64,000 bases of DNA, taken from positions 186,001-250,000 of the forward strand of contig NZ_JAGGOJ010000013.1 in assembly GCF_018614575.1 (NCBI RefSeq), read 5' to 3'. The stretch is from Streptomyces sp. ISL-10 (GTDB lineage Bacteria > Actinomycetota > Actinomycetes > Streptomycetales > Streptomycetaceae). Both the position numbers and the translations under genes were made by a program. The notes beneath the pieces are model-generated. The model was not told the DNA's origin and made no database searches. It saw only the letters and a list, made by a program, of their open reading frames with translations. Every line of letters begins with the position of its first letter. Positions within the stretch are counted from its first letter, which is position 1. Of the stretch, positions 50,322 to 59,034 are shown one piece after another.

Positions 50322-51305
50322 ATGAGCAGCAACGAGCAGCCGCGCGGTCCGATCGACTCGTCCCGCATCCCGCGGTACGCCGGACCCGCCACGTTCGCCC
50401 GGCTGCCCCGGCTCGACGAGGTCGGCACCGCCGATGTCGCCGTCGTCGGCGTCCCCTTCGACTCCGGGGTCTCCTACCGACCCGGTGCGCGCTTCGGCGG
50501 CAACGCCATCCGTGAGGCGTCGAGGCTTCTGCGCCCTTACAACCCGGCGCAGGACGCCTCGCCCTTCGCGCTCGCCCAGGTCGCCGACGCCGGCGACATC
50601 GCGGCCAACCCGTTCAACATCAACGAGGCCGTCGAGACCGTCGAGGCCGCGGCCGACGACCTGCTCGGCACCGGCGCGCGGATGATGACGCTCGGTGGCG
50701 ACCACACCATCGCCCTGCCGCTGCTGCGCGCCGTCGCCAAGAAGCACGGCCCCGTCGCCCTGCTCCACTTCGACGCGCACCTGGACACCTGGGACACGTA
50801 CTTCGGCGCGGAGTACACGCACGGCACCCCGTTCCGCCGGGCCGTCGAGGAGGGCATCCTCGACACCGAGGCGCTGTCCCACGTCGGCACCCGCGGCCCC
50901 CTGTACGGCAAGCAGGACCTCACCGACGACGAGAAGATGGGCTTCGGCATCGTCACCTCCGCCGACATCTACCGCCGCGGCGCCGACGAGGTCGCCGACC
51001 AGCTGCGCCAGCGCATCGGCGACCGCCCGCTCTACATCTCCATCGACATCGACTGCCTCGACCCCGCGCACGCGCCCGGCACCGGCACCCCGGAGGCGGG
51101 CGGCATGACCTCCCGCGAGCTCCTGGAGATCCTGCGCGGCCTCGCCTCCTGCAACCTGGTCTCGGCGGACGTGGTGGAGGTGGCCCCGGCGTACGACCAC
51201 GCCGAGATCACCGCCGTCGCCGCCTCGCACACGGCCTACGAGCTGACGACGATCATGTCCCGCCAGATCGCGGAGGCCAGGAACACGGAGGCCGGGATCA
51301 AGTGA
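50322..51305 (+). CDS. Agmatinase / guanidino-acid ureohydrolase
   Basis: A 327-aa dimanganese ureohydrolase hydrolysing a guanidino group to urea plus amine. Metal ligands are seen in LGGDHTIALPLL, LHFDAHLDTWD (DxHxD) and ISIDIDCLDPAHAPGTGTPE (DxD). The loop FDSGVSYRPGARFGGNAIREAS fits agmatinase and guanidinobutyrase; the exact substrate cannot be read from sequence, though speB is the usual annotation. ATG 50322 follows AGAAGGAAGG. Its TGA overlaps the GTG of the ThDP-enzyme gene. Confidence 0.93.
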   Translation: MSSNEQPRGPIDSSRIPRYAGPATFARLPRLDEVGTADVAVVGVPFDSGVSYRPGARFGGNAIREASRLLRPYNPAQDASPFALAQVADAGDIAANPFNINEAVETVEAAADDLLGTGARMMTLGGDHTIALPLLRAVAKKHGPVALLHFDAHLDTWDTYFGAEYTHGTPFRRAVEEGILDTEALSHVGTRGPLYGKQDLTDDEKMGFGIVTSADIYRRGADEVADQLRQRIGDRPLYISIDIDCLDPAHAPGTGTPEAGGMTSRELLEILRGLASCNLVSADVVEVAPAYDHAEITAVAASHTAYELTTIMSRQIAEARNTEAGIK

Positions 51306-52984
51306 CCCACGACCACGACCTGGTGCTGCGGCCCACCGCCGCCCAGACCGAGGCCGCGCTGAACCCGCCCGCCGGGCGCAACGGCGGTGACCTCGTCGTC
51401 GAGACCCTCCAAGGACTCGGCGCGACCACCGTCTTCGGCCTGCCCGGCCAGCACGCGCTCGGCATGTTCGACGCGCTGCGCCGCTCGTCGCTGAACTACG
51501 TCGGGCTGCGCGTCGAGAACAACGCGGGCTTCGCCGCCGACGCCTACGGCCGCATCACCGGCGAGGCGGCACCGCTGCTGCTGTCCACCGGCCCCGGCGC
51601 CCTGATGTCGCTCGCCGCGCTCCAGGAGGCCGCCGCGGCGTCGGCGCCCGTGCTCGCGATCGGCAGCCAGGTCCCCACAGCCGGGCTCGGCGGCGGACGC
51701 CACGGCTACCTGCACGAACTGCGCGACCAGCAGGCGTCGTTCCGCGACATCGTCAAGTCCGTGCACACCGTGCGCACCGCCTCGCAGATCCCGTCGGCGA
51801 TCGCGGCGGCGTGGGAGTCGGCTCTGACCGCGCCGCACGGACCGGTCTGGGTCGAGATCCCGCAGGACGTGCTGCTCGCCGAGACCACCCTGCCGGTCGT
51901 CACGGCGATGGACGCCACGCCCGAGGACGTCGTACCGCGTCCCGAACTGACCGCCGTGGCCGCGCACCTGCTGTCCACCGCCACCCGCCCGGTGATCGTC
52001 GCGGGCGGCGGAGTCGTACGCTCCGACGCGTCCGGCAAGCTGCGCGCGCTCGCCGAGAGGATCGACGCACCGGTCGTCACCACCTTCGGCGGCAAGGGCG
52101 CGTTCCCCTGGGAGCACCCGCTGTCCCTCCAGTCCTGGCTGGAGGACCGCCACACGACCGACTTCCTGGAGTCGGCCGACGTGCTGCTCGTCGTAGGCTC
52201 CGGCCTCGGCGAACTGTCGTCGAACTACCACACGTTCGCCCCGCGCGGCCGCGTGATCCAGATCGAGGCCGACCTCGGCAAGCTGGAGTCCAACCACGCC
52301 GGCCTCGGCATCCACGCGGACGCGCGCCTCGCGCTGTCCGCCCTGCTGGAGACGGTGGAGGAGCGTCGCGATCCGTCGGCCGCCGACGCCGTGCGCGAGG
52401 TCCTCGCCAAGGTCGGCGACCGGATCGCCGCCCAGGAACTGACCCTGGAGCAGCAGATCCTCGCCTACGTGCGCGAGGCACTGCCGGACGACTCGCCCAG
52501 CTTCTGGGACATGACGATCCTGGCGTACTGGGCCTGGTCCGCCTTCGACGCCCGCCGCCCGAACACGATGCACTCCGCCCAGGGCGCCGGCGGCCTCGGC
52601 TACGGCTTCCCGGCGGCGCTCGGCGCGGCGGCCGCCGACCCCACGCGTCCCGTCCTCGCCGTCTCGGGCGACGGCGGCGCGATGTACTCGATCGCGGAGC
52701 TCGCCACGGCCCGCCAGTACGACCTGCCGGTCACCTGGCTGATCGTGGACGACGGCGGTTACGGCATCCTGCGCGAGTACATGACGGACGCGTTCGGCAG
52801 GGCGACGGCGACGGAACTGGCGCGTCCGGACTTCGTGGCGCTCGCCGAGTCCTTCGGCGTGCCGGCGACCCGTACGACCCCGGGCACGCTGGCCGAGGAC
52901 CTGGCCAAGGCCCTGGCCCAGCCGGGTCCCTCGGTCGTGGTGCTCCCGGCCCTGCTGCGGATGTTCGCGCCGACGCACCTCTGA
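51302..52984 (+). CDS. Thiamine-diphosphate-dependent enzyme (acetolactate-synthase-like)
   Basis: A 560-aa ThDP enzyme with the three-domain layout: PYR domain with GLRVENNAGFAADAYGRITGE (catalytic Glu in VENN), central domain around RPVIVAGGGVVRSDASGK, and PP domain with VSGDGGAMYSIAELATARQ followed by DDGGYG (cofactor motif with Asp-Asp in place of the usual Asn-Asn). GTG 51302 overlaps the stop of the ureohydrolase gene, so production is coupled. Its reaction is unknown; a 2-oxo acid from guanidino or arginine catabolism would fit the operon. Confidence 0.92.
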   Translation: MTHDHDLVLRPTAAQTEAALNPPAGRNGGDLVVETLQGLGATTVFGLPGQHALGMFDALRRSSLNYVGLRVENNAGFAADAYGRITGEAAPLLLSTGPGALMSLAALQEAAAASAPVLAIGSQVPTAGLGGGRHGYLHELRDQQASFRDIVKSVHTVRTASQIPSAIAAAWESALTAPHGPVWVEIPQDVLLAETTLPVVTAMDATPEDVVPRPELTAVAAHLLSTATRPVIVAGGGVVRSDASGKLRALAERIDAPVVTTFGGKGAFPWEHPLSLQSWLEDRHTTDFLESADVLLVVGSGLGELSSNYHTFAPRGRVIQIEADLGKLESNHAGLGIHADARLALSALLETVEERRDPSAADAVREVLAKVGDRIAAQELTLEQQILAYVREALPDDSPSFWDMTILAYWAWSAFDARRPNTMHSAQGAGGLGYGFPAALGAAAADPTRPVLAVSGDGGAMYSIAELATARQYDLPVTWLIVDDGGYGILREYMTDAFGRATATELARPDFVALAESFGVPATRTTPGTLAEDLAKALAQPGPSVVVLPALLRMFAPTHL

Positions 52985-53027
52985 CCGACCCGCCCGCCGG
53001 CCCCGCCCCGGCGACCCGGTCCGCCGG

Positions 53028-53059
53028 CCCCGCCGCCCGACTCCCCCGGGGCGGCGGGG
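53028..53059. terminator. Bidirectional hairpin between convergent genes
   Basis: CCCCGCCGCCC (53028-53038) pairs with GGGCGGCGGGG (53049-53059) around a 10-nt loop, in the 103-bp gap between the ThDP-enzyme gene and the convergent SnoaL-like gene. Confidence 0.7.
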
Positions 53060-53087
53060 TCCGGCTCGTGGGGCAGGGGTCGGTCCG

Positions 53088-53489
53088 TCAGGTCGTGGCG
53101 GCGAACGAATGGTGCTCGTGCGCGACCACCCAGCGGCCCCGCTCCCTGCGGAGCCCCACGGTCAGCCGCAGCCGTGTCTTCGGGTGCTCGGCCAGCTCCT
53201 GCGGGGTGCCGCAGCGCAGCAGCGCGTGCGCGAAGGCGACGTCGTCGCCCGCGGTGACGTCGAGGGACAGAATCTCGAACGACGCGCCCTGCGTCGCCTG
53301 CCACCCGAAGAACGGCGGCCATGTCTCGCGATAGGCGTCGATGCCGCGGACGCCCTCGTGGGGCGCCGGCACGTCGAACATGACGATGTCGTCGGCGTGA
53401 TCCACCAGCACGCCTTCCAGATCGCCCTGGTGGACGGCCCGGGCCCACTGCTCGATCAGGGTCCGGATCTGCTGTTCGTCGATGCCCAT
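53088..53489 (-). CDS. SnoaL-like / NTF2-fold protein
   Basis: A 133-aa protein of the NTF2-like superfamily (DUF4440 or SgcJ/EcaC type). It shows IRTLIEQWARAVHQGDLEGV (about 8-27), DDIVMFDVPAPHEGVRGIDAYRE and a C-terminal strand pair LRLTVGLRRERGRWVVAHEHHS. The fold makes a cone-shaped pocket; the function is unknown. ATG 53489. A perfect 13-bp tandem repeat and a broken regulator gene lie upstream. Confidence 0.85.
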   Translation of the reverse strand: MGIDEQQIRTLIEQWARAVHQGDLEGVLVDHADDIVMFDVPAPHEGVRGIDAYRETWPPFFGWQATQGASFEILSLDVTAGDDVAFAHALLRCGTPQELAEHPKTRLRLTVGLRRERGRWVVAHEHHSFAATT

Positions 53490-53547
53490 GGCACTGCTCC
53501 CCTCGACGGTCCCCGCAAATTGGACTCGGCCGCGCCGTGGAACTCAT

Positions 53548-53641
53548 CGCTCACGCGCATCGCTCACGCGCATCGCTCACGCGCATCGCTCACGCGCATC
53601 GCTCACGCGCATCGCTCACGCGCATCGCTCACGCGCATCGC
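53548..53641. repeat. Perfect 13-bp tandem repeat (7 copies)
   Basis: CGCTCACGCGCAT is repeated without any mismatch at 53548, 53561, 53574, 53587, 53600, 53613 and 53626; an eighth copy decays from 53639. The unit is not a multiple of three, so all three frames read the same rotated peptide (LTRIAHAHRSRAS). It lies upstream of the SnoaL-like gene and runs into the end of the kinase-regulator pseudogene. Confidence 0.95.
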
Positions 53642-54071
53642 TCACGCCGGCGGGGCGGATCCGCCCCGTACGCCGCGACGACCGCCTGCGTCCGGTCCCG
53701 GACACCGGAATGGCCGACACCGCGCTCACCTGCGTCCTGACCGTCTCCGTGCCCACGACCAGCTGCGCGGCGATCTCCGCGTCCGCAGGGCCCCGCGCCA
53801 ACAGCCGCAGCACCGCTGCCTCGCGATCCGTCAGGGCGGCCCGTTTCATCGCCGCCCGTGCCGCACCCGCCCGCACCACGGCCACGGTGAGCGCGTGCCC
53901 GATCGAGTCGTGCAGCTCACGGGTGGTGCGATTGCGTTCCAGCAGCTGCTCCGTGCGCTCCTCCCGGGCGGCGAGCCGCTCCGCGGCTGACGTCCCGAGG
54001 AATCGGCGGGCGATGGCTGGGCCGGCCCGCGATGGCTGGGCCCCCGGGAGGGTCCGGGCTGCCGTGGTCAT
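53616..54071 (-). pseudogene. Kinase/response-regulator chimera left by deletion
   Basis: ATG 54071 opens a 151-aa frame. Residues 1-70 are a piece of a NarL-type histidine kinase: AAREERTEQLLERNRTTRE then LHDSIGHALTVAVVRAG, the HisKA_3 helix with its His. Directly after it comes the C-terminal helix-turn-helix of a LuxR response regulator: LTDREAAVLRLLARGPADAE and LVVGTETVRTQVSAV. The ATPase domain of the kinase and the receiver of the regulator are missing, as if an internal deletion joined two neighbouring genes. The frame runs out in the 13-bp repeats. Its start overlaps the stop of the SnoaL-like gene at 54068. Confidence 0.8.
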
Positions 54072-54559
54072 CTCCGGGCGGCCGGCTCCGGCGCACCCGC
54101 CGGGGCCTCCGGCAGCCGCGGCGGCGTCCCCTGTGTCCACGCGATGCGCAGCGCCGTCGCCGAGATGCGCCAGCCCGCCGTCGTCCTGACCAGCTCCGTG
54201 TCGGTGCGGCCGGCGGAGACGAAGACCTCCTCGGAGCCGTCCGCCAGGACATGGGTGCTCAGCTGGGCGCCGCGGGCCGTGGCCCGGTCGCCGTCGATCT
54301 CGATCACGGGGCCGGCGCCCAGGTGCACGGTCCGGTCGAACAGGGCCATGGCGCGGCCGACCGTGGCCAGCACGGCGTCGCGGCCGTGGACCGTGCCGAC
54401 GGGCATCTCGGCCGTGACGTCCTCGGTGTGGAAGGCGCGGGCCCACTCCTCGTCGATGACGCCCTCGTCGAGGGAGCGGAGGTAGCGGTCGAGGAGGTCG
54501 GTGATCTCGGCCCGGTCGGTCAGTGCGCGCAGCTCGCGCTGCATCTCGGTGATGTCCAT
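54068..54559 (-). CDS. SnoaL-like nuclear-transport-factor-2 family protein
   Basis: A 163-aa protein with the SnoaL_4-type pattern: LTDRAEITDLLDRYLRSLDE (about 13-32), FHTEDVTAEMPVGTVHGRDA and TELVRTTAGWRISATALRIAW. Such proteins are cyclases, isomerases or ligand-binding proteins; the activity is not determined. The last 20 residues are Pro/Ala/Arg-rich. ATG 54559. The stop overlaps the start of the chimera pseudogene. Confidence 0.85.
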   Translation of the reverse strand: MDITEMQRELRALTDRAEITDLLDRYLRSLDEGVIDEEWARAFHTEDVTAEMPVGTVHGRDAVLATVGRAMALFDRTVHLGAGPVIEIDGDRATARGAQLSTHVLADGSEEVFVSAGRTDTELVRTTAGWRISATALRIAWTQGTPPRLPEAPAGAPEPAARR

Positions 54560-54593
54560 GACCGAGAGCCTGGTACCTCGAGCGCGCCTGAGG

Positions 54594-55085
54594 TCAAGGG
54601 CGGGGCCGGAGGTCCGCCACGAAGCCGAGGTCCACCGGCCCGGCGTCCGTGCCGGCCTGCACGGACGTCAGCACGGACGGCAGCTGCGGCGGCCACAGGG
54701 CCTCGTGCGCGGTGGCCAGTTCGTCGGGGGTCCACCAGCGCCAGTGCAGGATCCTGTCGGCGGCCCGGGCGTCCGCCGCTTGGGAGGCCGGATCCCGGCG
54801 CGGCCCGTACGCCAGGTAGATGTGCTCGTGCTGGCGCACCGGGACGCCCGCCCGGGTGAAGTCGTGCTCCCAGGTGCACAGCAGCCGGCCCGGCTCCAGA
54901 TCGGCCCAGCCCGTCTCCTCCCGCAGCTCCCGCAGCGCCCCGTGCCGGGGTGTCTCCTCGGGTTCCAGGCCGCCGCCGGGCATCGCCCAGTGCACGCCGA
55001 CCTCCTCGTTGTCGTAGCGGAAGAGGAAGACCGATCCCTCGGGGTCGAGGACGGCCACCCGGGCCGCGCGGCGTGGTGTGCGCAT
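54594..55085 (-). CDS. NUDIX hydrolase
   Basis: A 163-aa Nudix protein hydrolysing a nucleoside diphosphate linked to another group. The Nudix box is present as GGGLEPEETPRHGALRELRE followed by ETG (about 37-60), with Glu residues of REXXEEXG in RELREETG. ATG 55085 starts MRTPRRAARVAVLD. The substrate is unknown. It is divergent from the ABC exporter gene at 55231. Confidence 0.9.
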   Translation of the reverse strand: MRTPRRAARVAVLDPEGSVFLFRYDNEEVGVHWAMPGGGLEPEETPRHGALRELREETGWADLEPGRLLCTWEHDFTRAGVPVRQHEHIYLAYGPRRDPASQAADARAADRILHWRWWTPDELATAHEALWPPQLPSVLTSVQAGTDAGPVDLGFVADLRPRP

Positions 55086-55230
55086 CCCCGTATCCGATCA
55101 CGGTCCTAGGACCTGCGACCGGTATTTGTTGCGTCGGGATGAAATCCGCTCCGGTCCGCGTTGGTGCCTTCCGGAAGATCAGATCAGCGGAGTCAACAGC
55201 GGAATCACGGCATTCGACGGGGAGGCCCAC

Positions 55231-58200
55231 GTGGCGGCGGCTCGAAAAGAGGACGGCTGGGCGCGTCGGCTGGCCGGTTACGCCTGGCGTTACCGGCGCA
55301 ACGTGGTGCTCGCTCTCGGCTCCTCCCTCGGCGGCATGGCCCTCATGGCGCTGGTGCCGCTCATCACCAAGGTCGTCATCGACGACGTCATCGGTGCGAA
55401 GACGCGCTCCCTCGCGGTGTGGACCGGTCTGCTGATCGCCGCCGCCGTCGCGGTGTACGTACTCACCTTCATCCGCCGCTACTACGGCGGCCGTCTCGCG
55501 CTCGACGTCCAGCACGACCTCCGCACCGACATGTACGGCACGATCACCCGGCTGGACGGGCGGCGCCAGGACGAGTTGTCGACCGGCCAGGTCGTCGGGC
55601 GGGCGACCAGCGACCTTCAGCTCATCCAGGGGCTGCTCTTCATGCTGCCGATGACCATCGGCAACTTCCTGCTGTTCGCGATCTCCCTGGCCATCATGGC
55701 CTGGCTGTCGATCCCGCTCACCCTGATCGCCCTCGCCGTCGCCCCCGCCCTGTGGATCATCGCCAAGCGCAGCCGCGTCCGGCTGCACCCCGCCACCTGG
55801 TACGCCCAGAGCCAGGCCGGCGCCGTCGCCGGAGTCGTCGACGGGGCCGTGTCGGGCGTGCGGGTCGTGAAGGGGTTCGGGCAGGAGGAGCAGGAGACCG
55901 GCAAGCTGCGCGAGGCCGGTCGCAGGCTGTTCGCCGGCAGGCTGCGCACCATCCGCCTGAACTCGCGGTACACGCCCGCCCTCCAGGCCGTTCCGGCGCT
56001 CGGGCAGGTGGCCATGCTCGCGCTCGGCGGCTGGCTGGCGACGAAGGGCGAGATCACACTCGGCACGTTCGTCGCCTTCTCCGCCTATCTCGCCCAGCTC
56101 GTCGGCCCGGTCCGCATGCTCGCCATGGTGCTCACCGTCGGACAGCAGGCACGGGCCGGCGTGGAGCGCGTGCTGGAGCTCATCGACACCGAGCCGAGCC
56201 TGCGCGAGGGCACGAAGGAACTCCCGGCGGACACAGAGGCGAGCGTCGAGTTCGACGACGTGAGCTTCGCCTATGCGGACGGCAGGCCGGTCCTGGACGG
56301 CTTCTCGCTGGAGATCCGCCCCGGTGAGACCGTCGCCGTCGTCGGCGCGTCCGGCAGCGGCAAGTCCACCGTGTCGCTCCTGCTGCCGCGCTTCTACGAC
56401 GTCACGCGCGGCGCCGTCCTCGTCGGCGGACACGACGTGCGCGAGCTGACCTACGACTCGCTGCGGGCCGCCATCGGGCTCGTGCCAGAGGACAGCTTCC
56501 TGTTTTCCGACACCGTCCGCGCGAACATCGCGTACGGCAAGCCGGACGCCACCCAGGAGGAGATCGACCGGGCCGCCCGCGCTGCCATGGCCGACCGGTT
56601 CATCACCGATCTGCCCGACGGCTACGACACCAAGGTCGGCGAGCACGGACTGACCCTCTCCGGCGGTCAGCGCCAGCGCATCGCGCTGGCCCGCGCGATC
56701 CTCACCGACCCGCGCCTGCTCCTGCTCGACGACGCCACCTCCGCCGTCGACGCCCGCGTCGAGCACGAGATCCACGAAGCCCTCAAGCACGTGATGGCGG
56801 GCCGTACGACGCTGCTGATCGCGCACCGCCGCTCCACGCTCAACCTCGCCGACCGCATCGCGGTCCTGGACGGCGGCCGGCTGGCCGACATCGGCACGCA
56901 CGAGGAGCTGCAACAGCGTTCCGCGCTCTACCGGCGGCTGCTGACCGACCCGGACGAGCTCGGCGGCGTCTCGCCCGGCCATGTGCTCCCGCAGTCCGCC
57001 CCCGGGCCCGAGGAGGACCGCACCGTACGGGACGAGCTGGACGCGGAGTTCGACGCCGAGCGCGGCATCACCCCACGGCTGTGGGTGCGCGATGAACGAG
57101 CCGAAGAGGCCAGAGAGGCCAAGGACGCCGCGGGCGCCACCCCCGAACTGCTCGCCCAGGTCGAGGCGCTGCCCCCGGCCACGGACAGACCCGACATCGA
57201 CGAGGCACGGGCGGTGCGGCCCGAACCGGCCGACGCCCGCTCCGGGGAGGGGGGCCGGCTCCGCGGCCTCCTGCGCGGTTTCGGCCGGCCCCTGCTGGTC
57301 AGCCTGCTGCTCGTCGCCGTCGACGCGGGCATGGGCCTGCTCCTGCCCGTGCTGATCCGGCACGGCATCGACGAGGGTGTCGTACAGGTCTCGCTCGGTG
57401 CCGTGTGGGCGGCGTCCCTCCTCGCGCTCGGCACCGTCGTCGTGCAGTGGGCCGCCCAGACGGGCGAGATCCGCATGACCGGCCGCACCGGCGAGCGGGT
57501 CCTGTACGCCCTGCGTCTGAAGATCTTCGCGCAGCTCCAGCGGCTCGGCCTGGATTACTACGAGCGTGAGCTGACCGGCCGGATCATGACCCGGATGACC
57601 ACCGATGTGGACGCCCTGTCGACGTTCCTCCAGACGGGACTGGTCACCGCGTTCGTCTCGGTGGTCACCTTCTTCGGCATCATGGTCGCGCTCGTCGTCA
57701 TCGACGTGCAGCTGGCACTGGTCGTCTTCGCCACTTTGCCGGTCCTGATCGTCGGCACGTACTTCTTCCGCCGGAAGAGCGTGAAGGCGTACGAGCTGGC
57801 CCGCGAGCGCATCAGTGTCGTCAACGCCGACCTCCAGGAGTCCGTGTCCGGGCTGCGGATCTTGCAGGCGTTCCGGCGGGAGCGCGACGGCGTGGCGGAC
57901 TTCACGGCCCGCAGCGACAGCTACCGCCAGGCCCGTGTCCGCGGCCAGTGGCTGATCTCCGTCTACTTCCCCTTCGTCCAGCTGCTGGCCTCCGTGGCGG
58001 CCGCGGCCGTGCTGATCGTCGGCGGCGGCCGGGTGGACGCGGGGACCTTCACCACGGGTGCGCTGGTCGCCTACCTGCTCTACATCGACCTGTTCTTCGC
58101 GCCCGTCCAGCAGCTCTCCCAGGTCTTCGACGGCTACCAGCAGGCCACCGTGTCGCTCGGACGGGTGCAGGAGCTGCTCCGCGAGCCCACCTCGACAGCG

Positions 58201-59034
58201 GCCGCGCGGCAGCCGCGCGAGGTGCGCGAACTGCGCGGCGACATCGCCTTCGAGAACGTGTCCTTCTCGTACGGGGACCAGGAGGAGGCGCTCACCGGCA
58301 TCGACCTGCGCATCCCGGCCGGGCAGACCGTCGCCTTCGTCGGCGAGACCGGCGCGGGCAAGTCCACGCTGGTCAAACTGGTGGCCCGGTTCTACGACCC
58401 GACCGACGGCCGCATCACCGTCACTCTCAAGGGCTCCCCCCACGAAGGGGGGCCCGCCCGGGCCGACGGTTCTCGGGGAGGCGTGGACCTGCGCGAGCTG
58501 GACCTGACCGGTTACCGGCACCGGCTCGGCGTCGTCCCCCAGGAGGCGTACCTCTTCTCCGGCACGGTCCGCGACGCCATCGCCTACGGCCGCCCCGGCG
58601 CGAGCGACGCCGAGGTGGAGGCCGCGGCCCGGGCCGTCGGCGCGCACGACATGATCGCCACTCTCGACGGCGGCTACCTTCACGAGGTCTCCGAGCGCGG
58701 GCGCAACCTCTCGGCCGGACAGCGCCAGCTGATCGCCCTCGCCCGTGCCGAGCTCGTCGACCCCGATGTGCTGCTGCTCGACGAGGCGACCGCCGCCCTG
58801 GACCTGGCGACCGAGGCGCAGGTCAACCAGGCCACCGACCGGTTGACCGGCCGGCGCACCACGCTGGTGGTCGCGCACCGGCTCACCACCGCGGCCCGCG
58901 CCGACCGTGTCGTGGTGATGGACCACGGACGGGTCGCCGAGGACGGCACCCATGACGAACTCCTGGCGCGCGACGGCCACTACGCCGCCCTGTGGCGCAC
59001 GTTCATAGGGGAGGACGAGCCCGCGACGGTGTGA
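55231..59034 (+). CDS. Double-length ABC exporter (two TMD-NBD halves fused)
   Basis: A 1267-aa exporter containing two complete half transporters. Half 1 has six TM helices (about 15-300), Walker A GASGSGKST (about 372-380), signature LSGGQ and Walker B LLLDDATSAVD with Asp501 where the catalytic Glu is expected. A charged linker (about 590-680) follows. Half 2 has TM helices (about 690-960), Walker A GETGAGKST (about 1038), signature LSAGQ and LLLDEATAALD with Glu1185. One degenerate and one canonical ATP site is the pattern of heterodimeric exporters such as TmrAB or BmrCD, here fused in one chain. GTG 55231 follows GGGGAGG. The substrate is unknown; drug or lipid efflux is likely. Confidence 0.93.
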   Translation: MAAARKEDGWARRLAGYAWRYRRNVVLALGSSLGGMALMALVPLITKVVIDDVIGAKTRSLAVWTGLLIAAAVAVYVLTFIRRYYGGRLALDVQHDLRTDMYGTITRLDGRRQDELSTGQVVGRATSDLQLIQGLLFMLPMTIGNFLLFAISLAIMAWLSIPLTLIALAVAPALWIIAKRSRVRLHPATWYAQSQAGAVAGVVDGAVSGVRVVKGFGQEEQETGKLREAGRRLFAGRLRTIRLNSRYTPALQAVPALGQVAMLALGGWLATKGEITLGTFVAFSAYLAQLVGPVRMLAMVLTVGQQARAGVERVLELIDTEPSLREGTKELPADTEASVEFDDVSFAYADGRPVLDGFSLEIRPGETVAVVGASGSGKSTVSLLLPRFYDVTRGAVLVGGHDVRELTYDSLRAAIGLVPEDSFLFSDTVRANIAYGKPDATQEEIDRAARAAMADRFITDLPDGYDTKVGEHGLTLSGGQRQRIALARAILTDPRLLLLDDATSAVDARVEHEIHEALKHVMAGRTTLLIAHRRSTLNLADRIAVLDGGRLADIGTHEELQQRSALYRRLLTDPDELGGVSPGHVLPQSAPGPEEDRTVRDELDAEFDAERGITPRLWVRDERAEEAREAKDAAGATPELLAQVEALPPATDRPDIDEARAVRPEPADARSGEGGRLRGLLRGFGRPLLVSLLLVAVDAGMGLLLPVLIRHGIDEGVVQVSLGAVWAASLLALGTVVVQWAAQTGEIRMTGRTGERVLYALRLKIFAQLQRLGLDYYERELTGRIMTRMTTDVDALSTFLQTGLVTAFVSVVTFFGIMVALVVIDVQLALVVFATLPVLIVGTYFFRRKSVKAYELARERISVVNADLQESVSGLRILQAFRRERDGVADFTARSDSYRQARVRGQWLISVYFPFVQLLASVAAAAVLIVGGGRVDAGTFTTGALVAYLLYIDLFFAPVQQLSQVFDGYQQATVSLGRVQELLREPTSTAAARQPREVRELRGDIAFENVSFSYGDQEEALTGIDLRIPAGQTVAFVGETGAGKSTLVKLVARFYDPTDGRITVTLKGSPHEGGPARADGSRGGVDLRELDLTGYRHRLGVVPQEAYLFSGTVRDAIAYGRPGASDAEVEAAARAVGAHDMIATLDGGYLHEVSERGRNLSAGQRQLIALARAELVDPDVLLLDEATAALDLATEAQVNQATDRLTGRRTTLVVAHRLTTAARADRVVVMDHGRVAEDGTHDELLARDGHYAALWRTFIGEDEPATV

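Noticed and set aside
53548..53641. CRISPR-like array
   Set aside because: The 13-bp repeats are directly adjacent without spacers; likewise the 36-bp and 30-bp tracts have no unique spacers.
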